This document shows positions 16,220-24,512 of a stretch of 26,931 nucleotides of DNA, piece after piece. Each line of letters opens with the position of its first letter. Positions within the stretch are counted from its first letter, which is position 1. A program made the position numbers and the translations under genes. The DNA is taken from the NCBI GenBank assembly GCA_964545855.1, contig CAZJHD010000058.1, positions 1 to 26,931 on the forward strand, in the 5' to 3' direction. Below the pieces are notes generated by a model that saw only the letters and a program-made list of their open reading frames with translations, had not been told where the DNA came from and did no database searches. Source of the stretch: CAZJHD01 sp964545855. GTDB lineage: Bacteria > Planctomycetota > UBA1135 > JACQFD01.

Positions 16220-17407
16220 TCAGCCGACGGATCGGAGGGTCGCCACGATGGAGAGCCGGCTCGACCGCCACGCAGGGAGCGCGGCGGCGGCGACGCCGGT
16301 CAAGGTCCCGAAGAGGAGGGCGCCGCCGGCGACGGCGCCGGGCAGCTCGTAGTCGGCGAGGAGTCTCGCGCCGATGCCGGCGCCGCCCACGCCGCGGACG
16401 AAGGGCCCGAGCAGCGCCGCCGCGCCGGCGCCGGCGAGGGACGCGCCGAGGGCCAGAACGGCGGCCTCGGCGAGGAACAGCCGGACCACGAGGCCCGGCG
16501 TGAATCCGAGCGCCCTCAGCACGGCGATCTCGGCGGTGCGCTCGCGCGCCTCCATGGCGACCGTGTTCGCGGCGACCATGATCATCCCGAAGCCGACGGC
16601 CGCGGCGATGGACCGCACGATCAGATCCAGGTTGCCGAGGGACTGGAGGAAGTTCGCGCGCAGCGCCGTCTCCGTCTGCGTGTGCGTCTCGAAGGACGAG
16701 TTCGCGAAGAGGCGGTCGATGCGCTCGATCACCGCGGCGTTCTCCGTGATCGACGTCGTGCGCACGTTGATCGCGTTCACCCAGCCGCCGCTCCCGAGGG
16801 CGTCGTCGAGGTACTGCCAGTGGAAGAAGAACGCGTGGTTGTCGCCGCCCTGGCGCGCGTGGAACGCGGCGCGGATCGTGAAGTCGAGCGTGGCCGGGTA
16901 GGCCTGGCTCACGAGCGTCACGCGGTCTCCGAGCCGCCACCCGAAGCGGTCGAGGAGCCCGGAGCCGACGAAGGCTCCCGCGCGGTCGGCGCGGAAGGCC
17001 TCGTAGAGCTCCGGCCGCGGACGGCGCGTCTCCGGATCGACGGGCTCGAGCTCGGGCTGCACGCGGAGGAGCTGGTCGGGATCGCAGCCGAACTGCGCGA
17101 AGAAGTTCTCGGGGAGGTACTCCCGGTAGAGCCCCTGCAGCCAGACCATCGGGGTCGCGGCCTCGACGCCCGGCACCTGGAGCACCTTGTCGAAGTGAGC
17201 GCGCGGGAAGCGCTCGCGCATCGACGCGCGCGAGACGACGAAGAGACGCTGCTCGCCGCCGATCGCTCGCGGGATGTCCTCGACGTGCCGGAGGAGACCC
17301 TCGAGCGTCGCCACGAGGAACACCGACGCCGCGAGGGAGAGCGCCGTGAGGGCCGTGCGCCGCCGGTTGCGGAGCAGGTTCACGAGGAGGAATCCGGCGA
17401 GGGTCAA
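16220..17407 (-). CDS. ABC transporter permease, FtsX/MacB type (paralogue 2 of 3)
   Basis: 395 residues. The start is taken as TTG at 17407: GGGAG lies 8 nt upstream, it gives MTLAGFLLVNLLRNRRR, which aligns with the neighbouring paralogue start (MSWSGFVLSNLLRNKRR), and both then have identical length. The ATG further upstream at 17551 would run through the end of the upstream gene. Architecture is one TM segment, periplasmic domain with PENFFAQFGCDPDQ and PRPELYEAFRADRAG, then three C-terminal TM segments with TAEIAVLRALGFTPGLVVRLF as coupling loop. It is 26 nt downstream of paralogue 1. Confidence 0.9.
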   Translation of the reverse strand: MTLAGFLLVNLLRNRRRTALTALSLAASVFLVATLEGLLRHVEDIPRAIGGEQRLFVVSRASMRERFPRAHFDKVLQVPGVEAATPMVWLQGLYREYLPENFFAQFGCDPDQLLRVQPELEPVDPETRRPRPELYEAFRADRAGAFVGSGLLDRFGWRLGDRVTLVSQAYPATLDFTIRAAFHARQGGDNHAFFFHWQYLDDALGSGGWVNAINVRTTSITENAAVIERIDRLFANSSFETHTQTETALRANFLQSLGNLDLIVRSIAAAVGFGMIMVAANTVAMEARERTAEIAVLRALGFTPGLVVRLFLAEAAVLALGASLAGAGAAALLGPFVRGVGGAGIGARLLADYELPGAVAGGALLFGTLTGVAAAALPAWRSSRLSIVATLRSVG

Positions 17408-17433
17408 CGGGGGTGCTCCCGGAGCGGCGGCCG

Positions 17434-18621
17434 TCAGGCCGTGCGACGCAGCGTCGTCGCGATCGGGAGGAAGGCGACGCGCGTGCAGGGCCCGAGGGCC
17501 GCGGCGAGACCGATGAGGGCGCCGACGGCCGTCGCGGAGAGGGGGATCCACGCCGCGAGCCGGTAGCCCGAGAGGAAGAAGGAGATGGTCGACTTCGCGA
17601 AGACGCTCTCGATGAAGGGGCCGAGGGCCGCCGCGGCGCCGGCGCCGGCGCCCGCGCCGAGGATGCCGAGGAGCACGGCCTCGCCGAGGAGCAGCGTGAG
17701 CACGCGCGCCGGCGTGAAGCCGATCGACTTCAGCACGGCGATCTCGTGGGTCCGCTCCCGGGCCGCCATGGCGGTCGTATTGGCGGCCACCATGAGCATC
17801 GCGAAGGCGATCGCCGTCGCGATGGCGCGGACGAAGAGCGAGATGTTCCCGAGCATCTGCACGAAGCCGAGCTGGAAGCTCCGCTCGGTCTCCGTGAGGG
17901 TCTCGAACTCGGAGTTCGCGAACTGCGCGTCGATCCGGTCGATGAGCGGCGACACGAGATCGACGCTCTCGGCGCGCACGGACACGACGCCGATCAGGCC
18001 GGGGCGCCCGAGCAGCTCGTCCACGTACCGATGGTGGTAGTAGAGGGTCTGGTTGTCCGTGCCCGACTCGGCGTGGTAGGCGGCGCGCAGCGTGAGTTCC
18101 AGGTTCACCGGATAGATCGTGCCGATGATCGTGATCCGGTCGCCGAGCTCCCAGCCGTACTTCAGGAACAGCTCCCGCGCGGCGATGGCGGCCGTGCGGT
18201 CCCTGCGGAACTCCTCGTAGAGCTCGGGCCGCGGCGCGCCGGTCTTCGGATCGACGGGGACCGCCTCGGGGACGAGCCGATGGAACTCCTCCGGATCGCA
18301 GGAGAGCTGCCCGAAGAAGTTCTCGGGCTTCGAGTCGCGGTAGATGCCGCCGAACCAGAGCATCGGCGACGCCGTCTCGACGCCCGGGAGGGCGCGCACC
18401 TTGCCGACGTAGGACTCGGGGAGCCGGTCCTGGAGCGACGTGCTCCGCCGCACGATGAGGCGCCGCTCGCTGCCCTGCGTCCGGGGCGCGTCGTTCATGA
18501 AGCGCAGCAGCCCCTCGAGCGTCGTCACGAGGAACACCGACGCCGCGAGGGAGACGAGCGTGAGGAAGCTCCGGCGCTTGTTGCGCAGGAGGTTCGAGAG
18601 GACGAAGCCCGACCAGCTCAC
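17434..18621 (-). CDS. ABC transporter permease, FtsX/MacB type (paralogue 1 of 3)
   Basis: 395 residues. The GTG start at 18621 overlaps the ATPase stop codon as GTGA, which predicts translational coupling and roughly matched synthesis of ATPase and permease. It has one N-terminal TM segment (SFLTLVSLAASVFLVTTLEGLL), a periplasmic domain with PENFFGQLSCDPEE, PRPELYEEFRRDR and YYHHRYVDELLG, and a C-terminal FtsX module (FVRAIATAIAFAMLMVAANTTAM, then THEIAVLKSIGFTPARVLTLL). It is clearly homologous throughout to the permeases at 16220 and 13705. The Cys before DP is shared with paralogue 2 only. Confidence 0.92.
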   Translation of the reverse strand: MSWSGFVLSNLLRNKRRSFLTLVSLAASVFLVTTLEGLLRFMNDAPRTQGSERRLIVRRSTSLQDRLPESYVGKVRALPGVETASPMLWFGGIYRDSKPENFFGQLSCDPEEFHRLVPEAVPVDPKTGAPRPELYEEFRRDRTAAIAARELFLKYGWELGDRITIIGTIYPVNLELTLRAAYHAESGTDNQTLYYHHRYVDELLGRPGLIGVVSVRAESVDLVSPLIDRIDAQFANSEFETLTETERSFQLGFVQMLGNISLFVRAIATAIAFAMLMVAANTTAMAARERTHEIAVLKSIGFTPARVLTLLLGEAVLLGILGAGAGAGAAAALGPFIESVFAKSTISFFLSGYRLAAWIPLSATAVGALIGLAAALGPCTRVAFLPIATTLRRTA

Positions 18622-19349
18622 GGCTTCCCTCGGCGCGCCGTGGCGGCGCCGTCTCCGCCGGCCGTCGCGAGAGCGCCCTTGTCGAGGTTCACGATGCGTC
18701 CGGCGCGCTCGGCGGCGTGGGGGTCGTGCGTCACCATGAGGATCGTCTTCCCGAACTCCGCGTTGAGACGCCCGAGGAGCTTCAGGATCTCCTCGCCCGA
18801 GGCGCGGTCGAGGTCTCCCGTCGGCTCGTCCGCGAGCAGGAGCACCGGGTCGGTGACGATCGCGCGCGCGATGGCGACGCGCTGCTCCTGGCCGCCCGAG
18901 AGCTGGCGGGGATAGTGCGCCGTGCGGTCCGAGAGGCCGACGACGGCGAGCGCCGTCTCCACGTGCTCGCGCCGCTCGGCGCGCGAGAGCTTCGTCAGCA
19001 GCAGCGGGAGCTCCACGTTCTCGGCCGCCGTGAGGACGGGGATCAGGTTGTAGAGCTGGAAGACGAACCCGACGCTCCGCGACCTCCAACGCGCGAGCTC
19101 CGACTCCCCGAGCCGCGTGATGTCGAGGCCGTCGATCGCGACGGATCCACGCGTCGGCCGGTCGATGCCCGCGATGATGTTGAGCAGAGTCGTCTTCCCG
19201 GAGCCCGAAGGGCCCATGAGGGCGACGAACTCGCCCTTCGCGACGTCGAGGTCGAGGTTCTCGAGGACGTGCACCGCCTGCGCGTCGGCGCCGGAGCCGC
19301 GGGAGAAGGTCTTGTCGAGCTGGCGGATCGAGACGAGGGCTTCGGCCAT
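18618..19349 (-). CDS. ABC transporter ATP-binding protein, LolD/MacB type
   Basis: 243 residues, the only ATPase of the operon, powering the permeases from the cytoplasmic face. All motifs are intact: Walker A GPSGSGKT (46-53), Q-loop at FVFQLYNLIPVLTAAENVELP (Gln98), signature LSGGQ (150-154), Walker B LLLADEPTGD (from 170), and switch histidine in VTHD (208). The region after the Q-loop is typical of LolD, MacB and FtsE proteins that drive mechanical, non-channel transport. The ATG start lies 40 nt downstream of the membrane fusion protein gene with no clear Shine-Dalgarno sequence. A single ATPase serving four permeases means it must be shared. Confidence 0.96.
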   Translation of the reverse strand: MAEALVSIRQLDKTFSRGSGADAQAVHVLENLDLDVAKGEFVALMGPSGSGKTTLLNIIAGIDRPTRGSVAIDGLDITRLGESELARWRSRSVGFVFQLYNLIPVLTAAENVELPLLLTKLSRAERREHVETALAVVGLSDRTAHYPRQLSGGQEQRVAIARAIVTDPVLLLADEPTGDLDRASGEEILKLLGRLNAEFGKTILMVTHDPHAAERAGRIVNLDKGALATAGGDGAATARRGKP

Positions 19350-19389
19350 CGGGTGCGAAGGGGGATCGGAGAGTGCGTCGAGCGCGCCG

Positions 19390-20766
19390 TCAGCGGCGGC
19401 GACGAACGCGGGTGGAATCGGAGAGGTCCTGGGGGCCGGCGACGATCACCTCGTCGCCCTCGGCGAGGCCGGCGCGGATCTCGACGCGGTCACCCGCCTC
19501 CTCCCCCAGCTCGACGCTCCGCGCCGACGCGAAGCCGTCGCGGAGGAGGAAGACGACGTGCGCGGCGCCCCGCGGGCGCACGGCGCTCCTCGGCACGAAG
19601 AGCTTCGGGGACGCCTGCGAGGCGGCGGCCTCGCGGAGGAAGGTCACCTTGCAGCCGAGCTCCGGCCGGAGCCGCGGGTCGCGGTCGACGAAGCGCACCT
19701 TCACGGCGACGGCCGCCTTCTGGCGATTCGCGCCGGGCATGAGGATGCGCACCTCGCCGCGCAGGATGCGGTCGGGGATCGCGTCCACCTGGATCGCGGC
19801 CGGCTGTCCCTCGCGCACCTGGGGGAGGTTCGACTCGTTCACGTCGACCTCGGCCTCGAGGGAGTCGAAGTCGGCCACCTGGAAGATCGACCCGGAGGTG
19901 ACCTGGCCGCTCACGACGCCCGGCGAGACCGACTCGCCCACCTCGGCCTGCTTCAGCAGGACGATCCCCGAGAAGGGGGCGCGGATCACCGTGTCCTCGA
20001 GGAGCGCCTCCACGACGGCCACCTGCGCGCGGCGCGACTCCACCTCCGCGTCGGCAGCGGCCAGGTCCTTCTCGCGCCACGCGCGCTCGGCGCCGGCGGA
20101 GCGCACGCGCAGCTGCGCGGAGCCGAGAGCCGCCTCGGAGACGGCGAGGGCCGTCTCCGCGAGCTCGAGGTCCTTCCGCAGGACGGCGGTCCCCGCCTCG
20201 CGGAATCGCTTCAGCTCGCGGGCGTCGCCGTCGCGCCGCGCCGTCGCCTCGGCGACGCGGGAGCGCGCCTCCGCCTCGTCGTGCTCGGCGCGCGTGACGG
20301 CGGCGCGGGCGCGCTCCACGGCGGCGATGCCGGCCATCACGGCGGCCTTCGCCTGGTCGAGCTGCGCGTCCACGTCGGCGTGATCGAGACGCGCGAGCAC
20401 CTGCCCCGCCTCCACGGCGTCGCCCTCCCCGACGAACCGCTCCACGAGCCGGCGCGGGGTCTTCGCACCGAGGATCACGCGCCGCTGCGCCACGACGTAG
20501 CCCGAGGCCGTGAGCACGGCGTTCCCCTCCGTCGGCGTCACGTGCACGACGCGGCTCGTCGCCACCTCCGGCACCGACAGCACTTCCTTCCAGTACCAGA
20601 GGCCGAGCGCGGCGACGCCCGCGAGCAGCACGAGGGCGAAGAGCCAGGGCCAGGGCGAGCGCCCGCGCGCCGAGAGGTCGGCGCGACGGCTCGGATCGAT
20701 GCGGAGCTTCTGGAGATCACCGACGGCGGAGGTCTTCCCCGAGGGCGCTGTCTGCTCGAGAGCCAT
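19390..20766 (-). CDS. Membrane fusion protein (HlyD/MacA-like adaptor)
   Basis: 458 residues, ATG at 20766. An N-terminal cytoplasmic tail of about 38 residues is followed by one TM helix (PWPWLFALVLLAGVAALGLWYW). The periplasmic part has a split lipoyl/barrel-sandwich domain (GEGDAVEAGQVLARLDHADVDAQL, rejoined at DTVIRAPFSGIVLLKQAEVGESV) around an Ala/Glu/Arg-rich coiled-coil hairpin of about 110 residues. The beta-barrel (SLEAEVDVNESNLPQVREGQPA) and membrane-proximal domain (VFVPRSAVRPRG-like segment near the C-terminus) follow. It would link the inner-membrane permeases to an outer-membrane channel; no TolC-like gene is in the window. It is the first gene of the six-gene leftward operon. 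Confidence 0.94.
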   Translation of the reverse strand: MALEQTAPSGKTSAVGDLQKLRIDPSRRADLSARGRSPWPWLFALVLLAGVAALGLWYWKEVLSVPEVATSRVVHVTPTEGNAVLTASGYVVAQRRVILGAKTPRRLVERFVGEGDAVEAGQVLARLDHADVDAQLDQAKAAVMAGIAAVERARAAVTRAEHDEAEARSRVAEATARRDGDARELKRFREAGTAVLRKDLELAETALAVSEAALGSAQLRVRSAGAERAWREKDLAAADAEVESRRAQVAVVEALLEDTVIRAPFSGIVLLKQAEVGESVSPGVVSGQVTSGSIFQVADFDSLEAEVDVNESNLPQVREGQPAAIQVDAIPDRILRGEVRILMPGANRQKAAVAVKVRFVDRDPRLRPELGCKVTFLREAAASQASPKLFVPRSAVRPRGAAHVVFLLRDGFASARSVELGEEAGDRVEIRAGLAEGDEVIVAGPQDLSDSTRVRRRR

Positions 20767-20871
20767 GGGTTCGCTGCGCAAGCTACGCGACGCGCGGAGC
20801 CGAGGCCATGCCGCGCGCGCCCCGTCGTTTGGATCGAGACCTCCCGCGAGGCATGCTTCGCGCCCCGCGCC
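20767..20871. promoter_or_regulatory. Divergent intergenic region (exporter operon / GNAT pair)
   Basis: 105 nt separate the leftward exporter operon from the rightward GNAT-like genes. Promoters for both are expected here from gene orientation. No convincing -35/-10 pair, operator palindrome or riboswitch was recognised. Confidence 0.3.
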
Positions 20872-21918
20872 ATGTCCCTCCCTCGCTACCGGCTCGAGCA
20901 GCTCGAGGTGCCCGAGTCCCTCCCCGGATTCACGATCCGCCGATACCGGCCGGGGGACGAGGAGCGGATCCTCGAGACGTTCAATCGCGTGTTCGCGGCG
21001 GGGAACCCGTCCTTCGTGCCGCGCACCGCCGACCAGTGGCGCTGGCAGTTCGCGAGGAATCCCGAGGGGATGCAAGTGCTGGTGGCGGTGCATGACGAGT
21101 CCGGCGCCGTGGCGGGCCACTACGCCGGGATCCCGCGCCGCATGAAGTGCCGCGACGCGCTCGGGGTCGCGGCCGAGAGCGTCGACTCCATGGTCGACGT
21201 GCGATTCCGTGCGGGACTCCGCCGGCCCGGGCTCTTCGTCGTCACGGCGCTGCAGTGGTTCCGCCAGTTCTGCAACGGGGGAGACCTCTTCGCCTACGGG
21301 CTCCCCATCACGACGGCCGCACGCATCGGGAGCGCCTTCCTCACCTACCAAGTGGTGCACCACCAGATCGCCCTCGAGCGGGACGTGTCGGGCGCACGGC
21401 CCTTCGGCGGTCCGTCGAAGCCGCACGTCTCGGAGGTGTCCGCCTTCGACCTCCGGTTCGACGCCCTCTGGCAGCGCGTCGCGCCGGAGATCGCGATCGG
21501 CTGCGTGCGCGACGCGCGCTACCTCAACTGGCGCTTCCGCGATCACCCCACGGCGCGCTATCGCATCGGCGTCGTCGGCGACGGCGCGACGCTCCGCGGC
21601 TACGCCGTGACCCGGCGCGCCGCCTTCGACGACCGGGACGACGAGCTGATCGTCGACTTCCTGGCCCCGCTCGCCGACGGCGATGCGGCGCGGGCGCTGC
21701 TGCGCTGGGCCGCCGAGCGCGCGCGCGAGGACGGCGCGGCGAGCCTCACGGCCGTCCTCCCGCCGACGTCGCGCTGGTTCGCGGAGTTCCAGAGGCAGGG
21801 CTTCCTCGTGCGCGGCACGAAGTACGAGTGGTCGGTGGCGTGGGAGCGCCGCCCCCTCGATCCCGCGGTCCTCCGACGCGAGTGGTGGTACACGCTCGCC
21901 GACACGGACCTCGCCTGA
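20872..21918 (+). CDS. GNAT-like acetyltransferase family protein (tandem copy 1)
   Basis: 348 residues, soluble. The N-terminal part has the GNAT start (FTIRRYRPGDEERILETFNRVF, residues 20-41) and WRWQFARNP at about 56-64. The beta4 and acyl-CoA loop region reads ESVDSMVDVRFRAGLRRPGLF (about 102-122), a degenerate form of the R/Q-x-x-G-x-G/A loop. AYGLPI replaces the more usual YGFP motif. A second half contains YLNWRFRDHPTARY and ends WWYTLADTDLA. The two-part length suggests a double-GNAT fold like enhanced intracellular survival or FemAB-like proteins. Substrate is unknown; surface polymer or lipid acylation is a guess. Homologous along its length to the next gene. Confidence 0.85.
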   Translation: MSLPRYRLEQLEVPESLPGFTIRRYRPGDEERILETFNRVFAAGNPSFVPRTADQWRWQFARNPEGMQVLVAVHDESGAVAGHYAGIPRRMKCRDALGVAAESVDSMVDVRFRAGLRRPGLFVVTALQWFRQFCNGGDLFAYGLPITTAARIGSAFLTYQVVHHQIALERDVSGARPFGGPSKPHVSEVSAFDLRFDALWQRVAPEIAIGCVRDARYLNWRFRDHPTARYRIGVVGDGATLRGYAVTRRAAFDDRDDELIVDFLAPLADGDAARALLRWAAERAREDGAASLTAVLPPTSRWFAEFQRQGFLVRGTKYEWSVAWERRPLDPAVLRREWWYTLADTDLA

Positions 21919-21929
21919 GGCTCCCGGGC

Positions 21930-22937
21930 ATGCCGACGACCGACCTGGAGATCCGTGCGTACCGCGAGGGCGACGAGATCCGGATCCACGAGTGCTTCCA
22001 GCGCGTGTTCGACGTGGGGACGCCGGAAGCGCGCCTCCGCACGCTCGACCATTGGCGATGGCAGTTCGAGCGCAACCCGACCGGTCTCCGGCGGATCCTC
22101 GTCGCCGTCGATCACTCCGCCGGCGACCGCGTGGCGGCCCAGTACGCCGGCGTGCCGATCCGGATGTTCGACCGCGGCGAGTCGACGATCGCCACGCAGG
22201 CCGTCGACTCGATGGTGGATCCGGCCTATCGGCGCGGCCTGAAGCGGCCCGGGCTCTTCGCGACGATCGGCGCGCAGTGGTACTCCACCTTCATCCGACG
22301 CGACGCCGACCGGCTCGCCTACGGGATCCCGGTGCCGGCCTCGTGGCGCATCGGCAACGCGCTGCTGCGCTACGAGATCGTGCGCACGCAGCCGGTGCTG
22401 TACCGGGAGCCGCTCGCGCCGCTGCTGCCGGGACGCGGGATCGAGGTGGCGCGCGTCGAGAAGCCCGGCCCCGAGTTCGACGCGCTCTTCGCGCGCCTCG
22501 CGCCGGATCTGCGGTACCTCGCGGTCCGCGACGCCGCCTTCCTCGACTGGCGGTTCGCGTCCCATCCGACCTTCCGGTACACGATCCTCGCGGCGCGCGA
22601 CGCCGGCGGGCTCCGCGGCTACGCCGTGGTGCGGCAGGGAGACTGGCTCGTGCTCGGCAACACGATCCTCGTCGACTGGCTCGTTCCCGGCGGCGACATC
22701 GATGCGGCGCGCGAGCTGCTGCGCGCCGCCGACGCCCTGCGCGCCGAGCGGCGCGGACCGGCGATGTCGGTCTTACTGCCCGACAGCAATCCCTGGTTCC
22801 GCGATCTCCAGCACGAAGGCTTCGAGGTGGCGCCCACGGAGTACATGACCGTCGTCGTGTCGACGGGAGCGGCCTATGCCCCGGTGACCCTGCGCCGCGA
22901 CTGGTTCCACACGCTCGCCGACTTCGACATCGCCTGA
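21930..22937 (+). CDS. GNAT-like acetyltransferase family protein (tandem copy 2)
   Basis: 335 residues. It starts 11 nt after copy 1, with GAGG about 9 nt upstream of the ATG. It keeps the same landmarks: LEIRAYREGDEIRIHECFQRVF near the start, HWRWQFERNP, QAVDSMVDPAYRRGLKRPGLF (about 90-110), AYGIPVP, FLDWRFASHPTFRYTI and the C-terminal WFHTLADFDIA. It lacks the 10-residue N-terminal extension of copy 1. Divergence between the copies is considerable outside these blocks, so the duplication is old and both are probably kept for different or heterodimeric roles. The function cannot be assigned beyond the fold. Confidence 0.85.
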   Translation: MPTTDLEIRAYREGDEIRIHECFQRVFDVGTPEARLRTLDHWRWQFERNPTGLRRILVAVDHSAGDRVAAQYAGVPIRMFDRGESTIATQAVDSMVDPAYRRGLKRPGLFATIGAQWYSTFIRRDADRLAYGIPVPASWRIGNALLRYEIVRTQPVLYREPLAPLLPGRGIEVARVEKPGPEFDALFARLAPDLRYLAVRDAAFLDWRFASHPTFRYTILAARDAGGLRGYAVVRQGDWLVLGNTILVDWLVPGGDIDAARELLRAADALRAERRGPAMSVLLPDSNPWFRDLQHEGFEVAPTEYMTVVVSTGAAYAPVTLRRDWFHTLADFDIA

Positions 22938-22959
22938 GGAGGTCCGGCCGCGCGGGGCT

Positions 22960-22976
22960 CGGGCGGCGCACGCCCG
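22960..22976 (+). terminator. Candidate stem-loop after the GNAT pair
   Basis: CGGGCG and CGCCCG form a 6-bp perfect stem around loop GCGCA in the 90-nt gap between the GNAT genes and nfeD. There is no T-run after it. In DNA this GC-rich such stems arise easily by chance. Confidence 0.25.
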
Positions 22977-23027
22977 CGTGCCGGCGCTGAACAGAGCGCG
23001 CGGCGGAGTGTAGAGTCCCCGACGCGC

Positions 23028-24512
23028 ATGGTCGGATCCTGGCTCCCCTTCCTCCTGTTCGCGCTGGTCGCCCAGGACATGGGCGAATCGGCGGCCCCCC
23101 CGACGGTCCTCGTCGAGATCCATGGGGAATTGCAGCCGGCGGCCCAGACGCGTCTCGTGCGCGCCATCCGAGAGGCGAAGTCGCGCCCGGGCGCGGCGCT
23201 CGTCGTGTCGATCGACACACCGGGAGGCGAGGTGACGCTCATGGGGGAGATGGGGGACGCGCTCGACCGCGCCCAGTCCGACGGATCGGGCCTGGAGATC
23301 GTCGCGATGATCTCCGGCGGGCCCTTCGGCGGCGCCTTCTCCGCGGGCTCCTTCCTCGCGCTGGCCTGCGGGCGCATCTACATGGCCCCGGGCACGAGCA
23401 TCGGGGCCGCGCTCCCCGTCGTGGCCACGCCCTTCGGCCTCGCGGCGGCGGACGCCCTGGGGGAAGGGAAGCTCGTCGAGTCCCTCTCCGCTCGGTTCCG
23501 CGCCCTCGCCGAGAAGCGGGGCCGCGACGGCCGGATCGCCGCGGCCTTCGTCGATCCGGACCTCGGCCTGCGACTCGTGCGCGTCGAGCAGGGCGGGCTC
23601 CCCGTCGTGCGAACGACGCAGGAGCTGGAAGACCTGCGGATGGCGGGGGGCAGCTACGAAACGATCCGCGAGATCAAGTCGGCGGAGGCGCAGAGGCCGC
23701 TCGCCCTCACGGCGAGCGAGGCCTTCGAGCTGCACCTCTCGTCGGGCGTCGTGAACGACCTGCCGGATCTCCTGCGCACGATGGGACGCGACAGCTCGGC
23801 CCTCGTGAAGATCGAGGCCTCGGCGGGCGAGGACCTCATCGCGCTGCTCCTGAAGGCGACTCCGCTCCTCCTCTTCCTCGGGATCGTGCTCGGCGCCCTG
23901 GAGGCGAAGATCCCCGGATTCGGGATCGCCGGAATCCTCTCGACCCTCTGCTTCGCGCTCGTGTTCTATGGGCGCTATCTGCTGGGGGTCGCCGAGTTCC
24001 TGGAGATCCTCCTCTTCGCCGCGGGGCTCCTCCTGATCGCAGCGGAGATCTTCTTCCTCCAGGGCACGATCTATCCCGCGGTCCTCGGCGTGATGTGCAT
24101 CGCGGTCTCGCTCGTCCTGTCGTTCCAGAACTTCCTCTTCCCGCGCGACGCGATCGACTCCGGAATCCTCCTCCACAATCTCTCCTGGGGAGCGGGAGCC
24201 GCCGTGGCGGCCCTCGTCGCGATCGTGCTCCTCTCGCCCCTCCTGCCGAAGTCGCCGCTCTTCCGCGCCACCATGCTCCCGGCACCGGAGGGCGTCGAGG
24301 GATCGGGCGCCGGAGCACGGACCGAGGTGGCGCTCGTGGGTCGGACGTTCCTCGCCGAGACGGATCTGCGCCCGGCCGGCCGGATCGACGTCGACGGCCG
24401 CCCCGTGGACGCCGTCACGCGCGGCGAGTTCGTCGAGCGCGGCGCCCGCGTCTTCGTGATGGAGGTGACGGGGAATCGCGTCGTCGTGCGACCGGAGGCG
24501 CCTGCCGCATGA
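23028..24512 (+). CDS. nfeD: NfeD-family membrane serine protease (ClpP-class)
   Basis: 494 residues. After a hydrophobic N-terminus (LPFLLFALVA) comes a periplasmic ClpP-like domain: VSIDTPGGEV, then the serine loop GGAFSAGSFLALACGRIYMAPGT-type segment with likely catalytic Ser105. Lys148 (GEGKLVESL) is the probable catalytic base by comparison with the archaeal 1510-N protease, whose dyad is Ser-Lys. LTASEAFEL precedes a block of four or five TM segments (about 265-425), and an OB-fold NfeD domain closes the protein (about 435-490, LRPAGRIDVDGRPVDAVTRGEFVERG). Long NfeD proteins work with flotillins or stomatins; a stomatin C-terminus is the known substrate in archaea. The stop overlaps the next start as ATGA. 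Confidence 0.93.
   Translation: MVGSWLPFLLFALVAQDMGESAAPPTVLVEIHGELQPAAQTRLVRAIREAKSRPGAALVVSIDTPGGEVTLMGEMGDALDRAQSDGSGLEIVAMISGGPFGGAFSAGSFLALACGRIYMAPGTSIGAALPVVATPFGLAAADALGEGKLVESLSARFRALAEKRGRDGRIAAAFVDPDLGLRLVRVEQGGLPVVRTTQELEDLRMAGGSYETIREIKSAEAQRPLALTASEAFELHLSSGVVNDLPDLLRTMGRDSSALVKIEASAGEDLIALLLKATPLLLFLGIVLGALEAKIPGFGIAGILSTLCFALVFYGRYLLGVAEFLEILLFAAGLLLIAAEIFFLQGTIYPAVLGVMCIAVSLVLSFQNFLFPRDAIDSGILLHNLSWGAGAAVAALVAIVLLSPLLPKSPLFRATMLPAPEGVEGSGAGARTEVALVGRTFLAETDLRPAGRIDVDGRPVDAVTRGEFVERGARVFVMEVTGNRVVVRPEAPAA

Noticed and set aside
13072..16503. A 1143-codon open frame on the plus strand
   Set aside because: It is antisense to well-supported permease genes and to tRNA-Sec, with low-complexity composition.
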